From UBA11373 sp046714175 (lineage in GTDB: Bacteria > Actinomycetota > Acidimicrobiia > Spongiisociales > UBA11373), in assembly GCA_046714175.1 (NCBI GenBank), contig JBKKBI010000048.1:1-38446 (forward strand): DNA of 38,446 nucleotides, read 5' to 3'. Below, one piece after another: positions 1 to 7,963 of this stretch. The first letter of the stretch is position 1, and every line of letters starts with the position of its first letter. Made by a program: the position numbers and the translations under genes. The notes beneath the pieces are model-generated. The model was not told where the DNA came from and did not search any database. It was given only the letters and a program-made list of their open reading frames with translations.

Positions 1-1
1 C

Positions 2-145
2 GCTCTCGGCAAGATCGCCGGCGTCAAGCAGGCCACCGTGGACGTGCCCAACGCCACCATCGCCGTCACCTACGACGCCCCTGCCACCGAGGACGACCTC
101 GTCGCCGCGGTAGAGGGCCAGGGCTACGAGGTCTCCAAGGGCTGA
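2..145 (+). CDS. Copper chaperone / heavy-metal-associated (HMA) domain protein, 3' part only
   Basis: The window opens inside this gene; about 47 C-terminal codons are visible, ending with TGA 4 nt before the start codon of the next gene. The residues GVKQATVDVPNATIAVTYD followed by AVEGQGYEV match the second half of a ferredoxin-like HMA fold as in CopZ, in which a small cytosolic protein carries Cu(I) to a P-type ATPase. The metal-binding CxxC motif would lie upstream of the window, so metal binding cannot be confirmed here. Tight linkage to two copper ATPases supports a CopZ role. It could instead be the C-terminal HMA domain of a longer protein. Confidence 0.75.
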   Translation, partial: ALGKIAGVKQATVDVPNATIAVTYDAPATEDDLVAAVEGQGYEVSKG

Positions 146-149
146 GACC

Positions 150-2357
150 ATGGCCACGACCACCGAGGACTCCCTGGTATTCGACGTCGAGGGCATGACC
201 TGCGCCTCGTGTGCCCTGCGGATCGAACGCGTCCTGGGCAAGCAGGAGGGTGTGGAGTCCGCCGTGGTGAGCCTGGCCGGCAAGGAAGCCCGAGTGAGCG
301 CCGCACCCGGAGTCGATCCCGCCTCGCTCGCTGCGGCCGTCGGCAAGATCGGGTACACCCTGACCCCGGTGGTCGCCGGTGAGGAGCGAGAGAGCCTCAA
401 GGACCGTTACGACCATGAGACGCGTTACCAGCGGCGCATGGCGATCGGAGCGGCGATCTTCACCCTCCCCGCGGTCCTGCTCTCCATGTTCTGGCCGATG
501 CCCGCCGGCGACGGCATGGACATGGGCGGCGGCGGCACCCGGTGGGTGGAGTTGTTGGTGGGGGCGCTGACCACCCCAGTGGTGTTCGTATTCGGTTGGC
601 AGTTCCATCGCAACGCCGCCATCCGCCTCAAAGCCCGGGCCGCCAACATGGACACGCTGGTGAGCTTGGGCACACTGACCGCCTATGGGTGGTCGGTGTA
701 CGCCTTCTTCGCCGACGAGCCGGTGTTCTTCGAGATCGCCGCGGTGATCATCGCCTTCCTCTTGCTGGGCCGGTTCTTCGAGGCCCGCAGCAAGGGCCGT
801 GCTTCCACCGCGATCACCCGACTGCTCGAACTGGGAGCGCGCGAGGCCCGTGTGCTCCGCGACGGGGCCGAGGTGATGGTGCCGGCGGAGCAACTCATGC
901 CCGGCGATCGCATGGTGATTCGCCCCGGGGAGAAGGTTCCCACCGACGGTCGCATCATCGAGGGCGGATCCTCGTTCGACGAGAGCATGCTCACCGGTGA
1001 GTCCGCCCCCGTCGGCAAGACCGTGGGCGACGAGGTATTCGGCGCCACCATCAACCAGTTCGGCCTGGTGGTGGTAGAGGCCACCAAGGTGGGACGGGAG
1101 ACCGCGCTCGCCCAGATCGTCCGCTTGGTAGAGGACGCCCAGGCTACCAAAGCGCCGATCCAGCACCTTGCCGACAAGGTCGCCGGGGTCTTCGTCCCTG
1201 TGGTCCTGGTGATCGCTCTGGGCACGCTGGTCGCCTGGCTGGCGGTTTCCTCCCCGCTCCCCGACGCGGTGCGCGCCGCGGTGGCGGTGCTGATCATCGC
1301 CTGCCCCTGTGCGCTCGGCCTGGCCACACCCACCGCGATCATGGTGGGCAGCGGTCGCGGCGCCCAGTTGGGGGTGCTGTTCCGCAACGCCGAGGTGTTC
1401 GAGCGCACCCGCACCATCGACACCGTGGTCTTCGACAAGACCGGAACCCTCACCCGAGGGGCGATGACCCTGGCCGACGTGGTCATCGATGGCGACGAGA
1501 ACGCCGCACTGCGCCGCATCGCCTCGGTCGAGTCCGCATCGGAGCATCCGGTGGCGCGGGCGGTCGCCCTCGGCGCCGAGGAACGCGACATCGAACTGGT
1601 CCGCCCCGAGCGTTTCGAGGCTCTTCCCGGGCTCGGGGTGCGCGGCGTGGTCGACGGGATCGAGGTGGTGGTGGGGCGGGCCAAGCTGATGGCCGAAGCC
1701 GGCCTCGTCGTCCCCGCCCGGTTCACCGACGCCCTCGATGACATTGAAGCGGCCGGACGCACCGGGTTCCTCGCTGGTTGGGACGGGGAGGTCCGTGCCG
1801 CACTCGGCGTGGCCGACACCCTGCGGCCCACTGCAGCAGCGGTGGTGGCCCGTCTCCGCCAACGCGGCATCGAGGTGGCGATGATCACCGGGGACAACCG
1901 GCGCACCGCCGAGGCCATCGCCGCCCAGGTGGGAATCGAGCGCGTCATCGCCGAGGTGCTGCCAGCGGACAAGGCCGCCGAGGTAGAACGCCTGCGCGCT
2001 ACCGGGCATCGGGTCGCGTTCGTCGGAGATGGAGTCAACGATGCCCCGGCACTGACCGCTGCCGACCTGGGAATGGCGATCGGCACCGGATCCGAAGCCG
2101 CCGTCGAGGCGGGTCAGGTGGTGCTGATGTCGGGCGACCCGCAACTCGTCGAGGTCGCCCTCGGCCTGGCCGCCCGCACCTTCCGAGTGATCAAGGAGAA
2201 CCTGTTCTGGGCTTTCGCCTACAACACCGCCGCCATCCCGCTGGCCGCCTTCGGACTTCTCGACCCAATGATCGCCGCCGCGGCGATGGCGATGTCGAGC
2301 GTCAGCGTGGTGGGGAACTCGTTGCGGCTGCGGCGATACCAGCCACCCGACAGCTGA
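150..2357 (+). CDS. copA: Cu+-exporting P1B-type ATPase, CPC type (CopA-like)
   Basis: 735 aa. This is an inner-membrane ATPase that pumps Cu(I) out of the cytoplasm. One N-terminal HMA domain carries C18-A-S-C21. Membrane helices follow, with a Met-rich loop (MPAGDGMDMGGG) after the first. The actuator TGES is at 282-285, the metal-site C385-P-C387 lies in a membrane helix, the phosphorylated Asp is D429 in DKTGT, and the hinge GDGVND is at 626-631. The SEHP motif of the nucleotide domain is present (SASEHPVA). CPC with one HMA domain defines the P1B-1 Cu+ class. It starts 4 nt after the CopZ-like gene and is followed 26 nt later by a second copper ATPase, so all are probably co-transcribed. 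No CsoR-type operator is visible inside the operon. Confidence 0.93.
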   Translation: MATTTEDSLVFDVEGMTCASCALRIERVLGKQEGVESAVVSLAGKEARVSAAPGVDPASLAAAVGKIGYTLTPVVAGEERESLKDRYDHETRYQRRMAIGAAIFTLPAVLLSMFWPMPAGDGMDMGGGGTRWVELLVGALTTPVVFVFGWQFHRNAAIRLKARAANMDTLVSLGTLTAYGWSVYAFFADEPVFFEIAAVIIAFLLLGRFFEARSKGRASTAITRLLELGAREARVLRDGAEVMVPAEQLMPGDRMVIRPGEKVPTDGRIIEGGSSFDESMLTGESAPVGKTVGDEVFGATINQFGLVVVEATKVGRETALAQIVRLVEDAQATKAPIQHLADKVAGVFVPVVLVIALGTLVAWLAVSSPLPDAVRAAVAVLIIACPCALGLATPTAIMVGSGRGAQLGVLFRNAEVFERTRTIDTVVFDKTGTLTRGAMTLADVVIDGDENAALRRIASVESASEHPVARAVALGAEERDIELVRPERFEALPGLGVRGVVDGIEVVVGRAKLMAEAGLVVPARFTDALDDIEAAGRTGFLAGWDGEVRAALGVADTLRPTAAAVVARLRQRGIEVAMITGDNRRTAEAIAAQVGIERVIAEVLPADKAAEVERLRATGHRVAFVGDGVNDAPALTAADLGMAIGTGSEAAVEAGQVVLMSGDPQLVEVALGLAARTFRVIKENLFWAFAYNTAAIPLAAFGLLDPMIAAAAMAMSSVSVVGNSLRLRRYQPPDS

Positions 2358-2383
2358 CAGCTCGAACTCGAACAGGACGACAT

Positions 2384-4432
2384 ATGCACGACATGGCACA
2401 CCACCACGAGGCACCCGCAAGCGAGCTAACGCAGCACGCGGACCCGAGCGGTACTCCGGCCCATGACAAACATGCCGGGCATACGCCGGAGATGTTCCGG
2501 GACAGGTTGTGGATCAGCCTGCTGCTCACCATCCCCATCGTCTATCTGAGCGGGCACTTCCAGGAGTGGTTCGGATACCGCGCCATCGAGTTCCCCGGCG
2601 ACGGTGCGCTTACCCCGATCGCTGCCACGGTGCTGTTCTGGTACGCCGGGGTCGTCTTCTTGCGTGGAGCCGTGGGCGAGCTCAAGGCCCGGGTCCCGGG
2701 GATGATGACCCTGATCTCGCTGGCGATCACTGTGGCCTATGGGTACAGCCTGGCCATCACCTTCGGCTTTGCGGGCGAGCCTCTGTACTGGGAGCTGGCA
2801 ACGCTGCTCGACGTGATGCTGCTCGGTCACTGGCTGGAGATGCGCTCGATCGTCGCCGCGTCACGCGCCCTCGATCATCTCGCCGCCATGGTCCCGGCCG
2901 TCGCCCACCACGTCGCCACCGACGGCATGGTCCACGACATACCGGTCGACAACCTGGCGGTCGGCGATCGGGTGCTGGTGCGCCCCGGTGAGCAGGTGCC
3001 GGTGGACGCCATGGTCGCCGAGGGTGCCTCCGCGGTGAATGAGGCTTTCCTCACCGGGGAGTCTCGGCCCGTGGACAAGTCTCCGGGTAGCGAGATCGTC
3101 GCCGGATCCGTGAACGGGGAGGGCGCCTTGATCGCCACCGTGGTGCGCATCGGAGGCGACACGACGCTGCGCCAGATCATGCGTCTGGTCGCTGACGCCC
3201 AGGCATCGCGCAGCCGGTTCCAGACCCTGGCCGACCGGGCCGCCCGTGTGCTCACCATCATCGCCATCGGCGTCGCCGTGCCCACTCTGTTCGGCTGGCT
3301 GGTGTGGTCCGACCGCGGGGCAGGCTTCGCCTTCGCCCGGGCGGTGACCGTGCTGGTGATCGCCTGCCCGCACGCCCTCGGTCTCGCCATCCCCTTGGTC
3401 ACCACCAACGCCACCACTCTCGCGGCCCGCAACGGAATCCTGGTGCGCAATCGGGAGGCGTTCGAGCGGGGGCGATACATACGGCGGATCGCCTTCGACA
3501 AGACCGGCACCCTCACGGAGGGACTCTTCGAGGTGGGCGCCATCGCCACCGAAGGAGTTCCCGAGGCCGAGGCACTGGCCGTCGCTGCCGCGCTGGAGCA
3601 GTCGTCGGAGCATCCCCTAGCGGCCGCCATCGTCACTGCGGCTACTGCGCGTGGCATCACGCTCCCTACCGCGGGTGCGGTCACCGCGTTCCCGGGCAAG
3701 GGGATCACCGGAAGCGTTGCCGCCCTCGCCTACCGCATCGGCAAGCCGGAGTGGGCCGCCGAGAGCGGCGTCAGCATTCCCGCCAGCTTGACGGCCGCCC
3801 TCGACGCTGCCGGAGAGCGCGGCGACAGCGCGGTGCTCCTGTTCGATGAGAGGCGCGCCATCGCGGTGTTCGCTTTGCGCGACCGCGTGCGCCCCAGCGC
3901 CCGCCGTGCCGTCTCGCGGCTACGCGAGCGAGGGATCGAGTCGGTGATGATCACCGGCGACGCAGCCGCGGTGGCTGCGAGCGTTGCCTCCGAACTCGGC
4001 ATCACCAGCCATCACTCCCGAGTTCTTCCGGCCGACAAGGCCCGCCTCGTCGCCTCCCTCGGAGAAGACGGCCCGATCGCCTTCGTCGGCGACGGCATCA
4101 ACGATGGACCTGCGCTTCTAGCCGCAGACCTCGGCATCGCCATCGGCGCCGGCACCAACGTCGCCATCGAGTCTGCCGACCTGGTGTTGATCGACGACGA
4201 CCCCGAGGATGCGGTCCGTGCCCTCACCCTGGCCCGGGCCACCGGCCGCAAGATGACCCAGAACCTGCTGTGGGCCACCGGTTACAACGTGGTGGCCATA
4301 CCCCTCGCCGCCGGGGTCGCCGCCGGCGTCGGCGTTCTCCTCGAACCGGCGGTGGGAGCCTTGCTGATGAGTATCTCGACCGTCATCGTTGCCCTCAACG
4401 CCATGTTGTTGCGCCGTACCAATCTCTCCTGA
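2384..4432 (+). CDS. copB: Copper-transporting P1B-type ATPase, CPH type (CopB-like)
   Basis: 682 aa from the ATG at 2384, which is preceded by an AGGA ribosome-binding site at 2374-2377. The open frame extends far upstream but only as the shadow of copA. There is no CxxC HMA domain; instead the N-terminus is His/Met-rich (MHDMAHHH... HDKHAGH), as in CopB. The actuator TGES is at 224-227, the metal site is C328-P-H330, the phosphorylated Asp is D372, and GDGIND lies at 569-574. SSEHP of the nucleotide domain is present. CPH places it in the P1B-3 class, reported to prefer Cu(II) or Cu(I). Having CPC and CPH pumps back to back suggests two copper forms or affinities are handled. A cytochrome c gene follows 14 nt downstream. 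Confidence 0.92.
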   Translation: MHDMAHHHEAPASELTQHADPSGTPAHDKHAGHTPEMFRDRLWISLLLTIPIVYLSGHFQEWFGYRAIEFPGDGALTPIAATVLFWYAGVVFLRGAVGELKARVPGMMTLISLAITVAYGYSLAITFGFAGEPLYWELATLLDVMLLGHWLEMRSIVAASRALDHLAAMVPAVAHHVATDGMVHDIPVDNLAVGDRVLVRPGEQVPVDAMVAEGASAVNEAFLTGESRPVDKSPGSEIVAGSVNGEGALIATVVRIGGDTTLRQIMRLVADAQASRSRFQTLADRAARVLTIIAIGVAVPTLFGWLVWSDRGAGFAFARAVTVLVIACPHALGLAIPLVTTNATTLAARNGILVRNREAFERGRYIRRIAFDKTGTLTEGLFEVGAIATEGVPEAEALAVAAALEQSSEHPLAAAIVTAATARGITLPTAGAVTAFPGKGITGSVAALAYRIGKPEWAAESGVSIPASLTAALDAAGERGDSAVLLFDERRAIAVFALRDRVRPSARRAVSRLRERGIESVMITGDAAAVAASVASELGITSHHSRVLPADKARLVASLGEDGPIAFVGDGINDGPALLAADLGIAIGAGTNVAIESADLVLIDDDPEDAVRALTLARATGRKMTQNLLWATGYNVVAIPLAAGVAAGVGVLLEPAVGALLMSISTVIVALNAMLLRRTNLS

Positions 4433-4446
4433 TCGGAGTTCACCCG

Positions 4447-4866
4447 TTGAGGAAGCCCAAGCGCCGCTCCGCATGGTTGCTGTTTCTCGCCGGGGCCGCG
4501 GTGGTGTCGGTCCTCATCGCCATCGCGGTGGCGGCGGAACCGGAGGCCGAGTCCGGCTCCCGCGACGCGGCCATCGTCGCCGAGGGCGGAACGATCTTCG
4601 CTGCCAACTGCGCAGTGTGTCACGGTGCCGACCTGCTCGGCACCGTGACCGGCCCCCCGTTGCTGCACCAGTATTACGCGCCCAACCACCACGCCGACGA
4701 GGCGTTCCAGCACGCCGTCGCCTTTGGGGTCGTGGCACACCATTGGACCTTTGGCGACATGCCGCCGCGCCCTCATCTCTCCCGGGAGGATGTGGCCAAG
4801 GTGATCGCCTTCGTGCGAACGGAGCAAGAAGCGGCGGGGATCTTCCTGGATCCCGGGCATCCGTAG
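4447..4866 (+). CDS. Membrane-anchored monohaem c-type cytochrome of the copper operon
   Basis: 139 aa from TTG at 4447, chosen because GGAG sits at 4435-4438 with 8 nt spacing and the next residues (RKPKRR then about 20 hydrophobic residues) form a signal anchor. The mature part has the haem motif C55-A-V-C-H59 and a likely axial Met in GDMPP (M105), so it is a class I cytochrome c exposed outside the membrane. A His-rich stretch (NHHADEAFQHAV... AHHWTF) lies between haem and Met and might bind metal. It is the last gene of the copper operon, 14 nt after copB. A role in copper oxidation or in electron transfer to a copper enzyme is inference. A related lipoprotein cytochrome lies at 11162. 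Confidence 0.85.
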   Translation: MRKPKRRSAWLLFLAGAAVVSVLIAIAVAAEPEAESGSRDAAIVAEGGTIFAANCAVCHGADLLGTVTGPPLLHQYYAPNHHADEAFQHAVAFGVVAHHWTFGDMPPRPHLSREDVAKVIAFVRTEQEAAGIFLDPGHP

Positions 4867-5007
4867 ACCTGGAATTCCCCATCCATTCGTCCTCGGGAGT
4901 CGACATGACACCGGGTGCCAGCTTCGATCACTCCATCGCCGCAACCACGGCGGGTTGGCAGCGTCCCGATGGCGATGGGCTCCCGGAGCATGCCGCCCCG
5001 ACGTCAC

Positions 5008-5013
5008 TAGGGT
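5008..5013 (+). promoter_or_regulatory. Putative -10 element (TAGGGT) of a leaderless PAC2 gene
   Basis: TAGGGT fits the actinobacterial TANNNT -10 consensus and ends 8 nt before the ATG at 5022, so transcription would start at or next to the start codon. No ribosome-binding site precedes this ATG. It is one of nine such arrangements in the window. The competing start at 4905 has GGGAG in front of it. Confidence 0.45.
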
Positions 5014-5021
5014 CTCGCGCC

Positions 5022-5867
5022 ATGGACCATTTGCGGCGTCTCTCCCGGCCCCGGTTGCAGTCTCCCCGGGCCCTTCTTGCCTGGGAGGGGTGGAACGATG
5101 CCTGCGATGCCGCCTCCGGTTCGGCGGAATTTCTGCTCGCCTCCCTCGACCAGGCCGAACCGTTTGCGGTGATCGAACCCGAGGAGTTCTACGACTTCCA
5201 GGTCCGCCGACCGATCGTGACCTTCGACGACGGCGGCACCCGCAGGCTCACCTGGCCGATGACTCGGGCATACGCGGTGCCGACCGGACTGCGCGACCTG
5301 GTGGTGGTGATAGGCGAGGAGCCCAACCTGCGGTGGAAGACCTACACCCGCACCCTGGCCGGGTTGCTGGCCGACAGCGATGTGGAGATGGTCGTCACGG
5401 TGGGCGCATTCGTCGGCCAGGTGGCCCACACCCTCCCGGTCCCGATCATCGGGGTGGCCACCGACCCCACGCTGGTGGAGCAGCACCGGCTACTCACGTC
5501 GCGCTACGAGGGTCCGACCGGAATCGTCGGCGTAATGCTGGAGGCTTGCCGCGAAGTCGGGATTCCGGCTCTGAGCCTGTGGGCAGCCACCCCGCATTAC
5601 CTGGCCGCCAACCCCAACCCGAAGGCGATGCTGGCTCTGCTGGCGACGGCGCGCCGGGTACTGGAGGTCGACTTCGATTTAACCGAGATGGAGCGAATGG
5701 CCGCGGAGTTCGACGGGCGGGTGGACGAAGCGATGGCGGACAACGAGGAGTTCGTCGGTTACGTGCGTCGCCTCGAAGAGGAAGGCGGTGACACGGTCAT
5801 CGATCCCTCCCGCTCGGCGCAGATGATCACCGAGATCGAGGAGTTTCTCCGGGGCAGGAGGAGTTAG
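5022..5867 (+). CDS. PAC2-family protein (proteasome assembly chaperone-like)
   Basis: 281 aa. The N-terminal signature ALLAWEGWNDACDAAS and the later LVVVIGEEPNLRWKTYTRTL and GAFVGQVAHTLPVPIIGVATD blocks are typical of actinobacterial PAC2 proteins, a family named after a eukaryotic proteasome assembly chaperone. The bacterial role is unclear; a link to the actinobacterial proteasome has been suggested only by family name. The C-terminus (LTEMERMAAEF onward) is helical and acidic. I chose ATG 5022 because the conserved domain starts about 16 residues later and a -10-like hexamer fits a leaderless start. An in-frame ATG at 4905 with GGGAG in front would add 39 unconserved-looking residues. 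A 6-bp hairpin follows the stop codon. Confidence 0.85.
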   Translation: MDHLRRLSRPRLQSPRALLAWEGWNDACDAASGSAEFLLASLDQAEPFAVIEPEEFYDFQVRRPIVTFDDGGTRRLTWPMTRAYAVPTGLRDLVVVIGEEPNLRWKTYTRTLAGLLADSDVEMVVTVGAFVGQVAHTLPVPIIGVATDPTLVEQHRLLTSRYEGPTGIVGVMLEACREVGIPALSLWAATPHYLAANPNPKAMLALLATARRVLEVDFDLTEMERMAAEFDGRVDEAMADNEEFVGYVRRLEEEGGDTVIDPSRSAQMITEIEEFLRGRRS

Positions 5868-5882
5868 GCCGCCGGAGGCGGC
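5868..5882. terminator. Short GC hairpin between convergent genes
   Basis: GCCGCC-gga-GGCGGC forms a 6-bp stem with a 3-nt loop directly after the PAC2 stop codon and 15 nt before the end of the convergent aminotransferase gene. No T-tract follows on either strand, so termination is only a possibility. Confidence 0.3.
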
Positions 5883-5897
5883 GTCGCCCGTGGCCCG

Positions 5898-7049
5898 TTA
5901 CCGGTCGGCTCGGCCGACCCTCTCCAACACCTCGAGCAACCGATCCACATCTGCTGCGGTGTTGTACAGGTGTGGCGACACCCGCACCGCATTGGCCCGC
6001 AGGCTGACGAACACCCCGGAGGCGGCGAGCGATTCCCGTAATCCGGGTGGCTCTCCCATCGGGAAGCGGACCCCGATCAGGTGCGATCCGCGATGCTCCG
6101 CCGGCACCGGATCCAGGCCGAGACGCCGCGCCCCGGCCTCGACCCGAGCCGTGAGCGGAGCCAGTGCGGCTGCGGTACGTTCCGGCCGCCAGGCGGAGAC
6201 GAGATCGATCGCCGCTGCCGCCATCGGCAACAGCGTGAAGTTGCTCCACTCCCCGACGTCGTAGCGGCGGCCACCTTCGCGAACTTCATCGGTGTAGTCG
6301 ACGAGTCGATTGAAGTCGTCCGAGCCTTTGCGTCCCACCCAGGTGTGCTCCAGCGGTGCGCCCTTGCGGTAGCGCTCGGCGACCCACATGTAGCCGTAGG
6401 AGTACGGACCCATCTGCCACTTGTATCCCACCGAAATCATGAAGTCCGGCCGTACCGCCGAAACGTCGAGTGGGGTGGCACCGAGCGATTGCGACACGTC
6501 GATGACCAGAGCAGCGCCCGCGGCCCGAGCGGCGGCGCCGACCGCGACCAGATCGACGCTGCGACCGTCGGTCCAGTGACACTGCGGAACCACGACCACG
6601 GCAGTCCGTTCGTCGATGGCAGCCAGCACCGGTCCGGTCCACGAGCCTTCGCGGGGACGGGGTACCACGACGAACTCGCCACCCTCCGCCGCCAGCTTGG
6701 CGCGGAACGGATAGATGTCGGAAGGGAACTCCTCTTCGAGTACGACCACCGTCCGGCTCGGGCCGACGGTGAGGTTGCGCGCCGCCACCCCGATACCGAA
6801 GGAGACGGAAGGCACGAACGCCACCCCTTCGGCATCGCCCCCGATCAGGCCAGCGAGCGAGGACCGCAAACCCTCCCCGGGTTCGAAAAAGTGCTTGGGC
6901 AGCGTCGCCCAGGGAGCGTGGCCGTCGATGACGCGCCTTCCCGCCTCCCGCACCGGGCGCGCCAAAGGAGGCATATAGGCGGCATTGAGGTAGGTGACGC
7001 CCACCGGGATGTCGAAGAGTTCCCTGGCTGAAGCGAGGGGATCTGCCAA
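5898..7049 (-). CDS. Class V aminotransferase-fold PLP enzyme (cysteine desulfurase/kynureninase-like)
   Basis: 383 aa, starting with TTG at 7049. The fold is recognised from VTYLNAAYMPPL near the N-terminus, an Asp expected to bind the pyridine nitrogen in VIDVSQSLG (D184), and the Schiff-base lysine in ISVGYKWQMG (K210). The C-terminus has SHLIGVRFP and VSLRANAVRVSPHLYNT, where RxSxHxYN is typical of the class. The substrate cannot be told from sequence; cysteine desulfurase, isopenicillin-epimerase-like and kynureninase-like members all share these motifs. It begins 10 nt after the stop of the bS22-like gene, so both are probably on one transcript. The ribosome-binding site is weak (only an AAGAAGAAG stretch upstream), so the exact start is uncertain. 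Confidence 0.8.
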   Translation of the reverse strand: MADPLASARELFDIPVGVTYLNAAYMPPLARPVREAGRRVIDGHAPWATLPKHFFEPGEGLRSSLAGLIGGDAEGVAFVPSVSFGIGVAARNLTVGPSRTVVVLEEEFPSDIYPFRAKLAAEGGEFVVVPRPREGSWTGPVLAAIDERTAVVVVPQCHWTDGRSVDLVAVGAAARAAGAALVIDVSQSLGATPLDVSAVRPDFMISVGYKWQMGPYSYGYMWVAERYRKGAPLEHTWVGRKGSDDFNRLVDYTDEVREGGRRYDVGEWSNFTLLPMAAAAIDLVSAWRPERTAAALAPLTARVEAGARRLGLDPVPAEHRGSHLIGVRFPMGEPPGLRESLAASGVFVSLRANAVRVSPHLYNTAADVDRLLEVLERVGRADR

Positions 7050-7059
7050 CCCGACCGCG

Positions 7060-7149
7060 CTACTTCTTCTTGTGGCGGTTGGCGCGCAAGCGCTTGCGGT
7101 ACTTGTGCTTGCTCATCTTCTTGCGCCGCTTCTTGACTAGGGAACCCAT
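7060..7149 (-). CDS. Small basic ribosomal protein bS22-like (AURKAIP1/COX24 domain)
   Basis: 29 aa: MGSLVKKRRKK followed by MSKHKYRKRLRANRHKKK, more than half Lys/Arg. This matches the short actinobacterial proteins of the AURKAIP1/COX24 domain, identified as bS22 in mycobacterial 30S ribosome structures, where the peptide binds 16S rRNA. The ATG at 7149 is preceded by GAAGCAGG about 5 nt upstream. A reading frame open further upstream has no matching features. Many gene finders skip it because of its length. It is divergent from the amidotransferase-like gene and probably co-transcribed with the aminotransferase, an unexplained pairing. I see no convincing -10 hexamer for it. Confidence 0.85.
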   Translation of the reverse strand: MGSLVKKRRKKMSKHKYRKRLRANRHKKK

Positions 7150-7218
7150 GAAAACCTGCTTCGGATGCGGGACTGGAGGCCGTAGGTTGGTAGGTCGCGG
7201 CACGAACCGCAAACCGCC

Positions 7219-7224
7219 TAGCCT
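7219..7224 (+). promoter_or_regulatory. Putative -10 element (TAGCCT) of a leaderless gene
   Basis: TAGCCT ends 7 nt before the ATG at 7232, and there is no ribosome-binding site between. The spacing implies an mRNA starting at or within a nucleotide or two of the ATG. Confidence 0.5.
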
Positions 7225-7231
7225 CCGGGCC

Positions 7232-7954
7232 ATGAAACCGGTCATCGGCATCACCACCGGACTACGGACGATGCACTCCCCCACCGAGGACTTCAAGGTC
7301 CACTCCCTGGTCCCCAACTACACCCAAATGGTCCGGCGGGCGGGCGGAATCCCCGTGCTGCTCACCGCCGGCGACCCCGACGAGATCCCCGTGCTGCTGG
7401 AACACCTGGACGGTGTCGTCATGTCCGGGGGCGGCGATGTCGACCCGGCCCGGTACGGCGGCCGGCCGCATCCGGCGGTCTACGGGATCGATCCGGTGCG
7501 GGACGAGTTCGAGATCGCCCTGGCCCGTGCCCTGGCGGAGCGGCAGGTTCCCACCGCCTGCATCTGTCGGGGGCTCCAGGTGATGAATGTCGCCTTCGGC
7601 GGCTCCCTCATCGAAGACATCTCTGCCGAGGGACCCGACATGCTCGAGCATTGGGTCGACGGCGACGGGTCCTACCAGCCGCAACACCCGGTGAGCATCG
7701 AACCCGGTTCTCCCACCGCCAAGGCGCTTGGCACCGAGGAACTCGGGGTCAACACCCTCCACCACCAAGCGGTGCGCCGTGTCGGCGACGGCCTGGTGGT
7801 CACTGGTCGCGCCCCGGACGGGGTGATCGAGGCCCTGGTTCCCAAGGACAGCTCGTGGCCGATGTGGGCGGTGCAATGGCACCCCGAGTATCTCGGCCCC
7901 GATCACGGCCCATCGCTCTTGTTCTTCGAGACGCTGATCCGCGCCGCGAGATAG
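7232..7954 (+). CDS. Class I glutamine amidotransferase-like hydrolase (peptidase C26, PuuD-like)
   Basis: 240 aa. This family hydrolyses gamma-glutamyl amide bonds; PuuD removes glutamate from gamma-glutamyl-GABA in putrescine degradation. The sequence shows MKPVIGIT at the start, the SGGGDVDPARYG loop, the nucleophile C112 in CICRGLQ, NTLHHQAV, and the catalytic His/Glu in QWHPEY near the C-terminus. The length is normal for the family. ATG 7232 is preferred over the upstream in-frame starts because the conserved KPVIGIT begins there and a TANNNT hexamer sits 7 nt upstream. No puu genes are nearby, so the true substrate is open. The stop codon overlaps the promoter of the next gene. Confidence 0.9.
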   Translation: MKPVIGITTGLRTMHSPTEDFKVHSLVPNYTQMVRRAGGIPVLLTAGDPDEIPVLLEHLDGVVMSGGGDVDPARYGGRPHPAVYGIDPVRDEFEIALARALAERQVPTACICRGLQVMNVAFGGSLIEDISAEGPDMLEHWVDGDGSYQPQHPVSIEPGSPTAKALGTEELGVNTLHHQAVRRVGDGLVVTGRAPDGVIEALVPKDSSWPMWAVQWHPEYLGPDHGPSLLFFETLIRAAR

Positions 7955-7957
7955 TCT
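7952..7957 (+). promoter_or_regulatory. Putative -10 element (TAGTCT) overlapping the preceding stop codon
   Basis: TAGTCT ends 6 nt before the ATG at 7964. Its first three bases are the TAG stop of the amidotransferase-like gene, so the downstream gene probably has its own leaderless promoter inside the end of the gene before it. Confidence 0.5.
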
Positions 7958-7963
7958 CGGGGC

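Noticed and set aside
2349..2362. GACAGCTGACAGCT as a heptanucleotide repeat
   Set aside because: It is only two units and half lies in the end of copA, so chance is likely.
66..2420. A 784-codon open frame antisense to copA
   Set aside because: It is a GC-rich shadow of copA: the composition is Gly/His/Arg/Asp-rich with no recognisable motif, while the sense strand encodes a complete ATPase.
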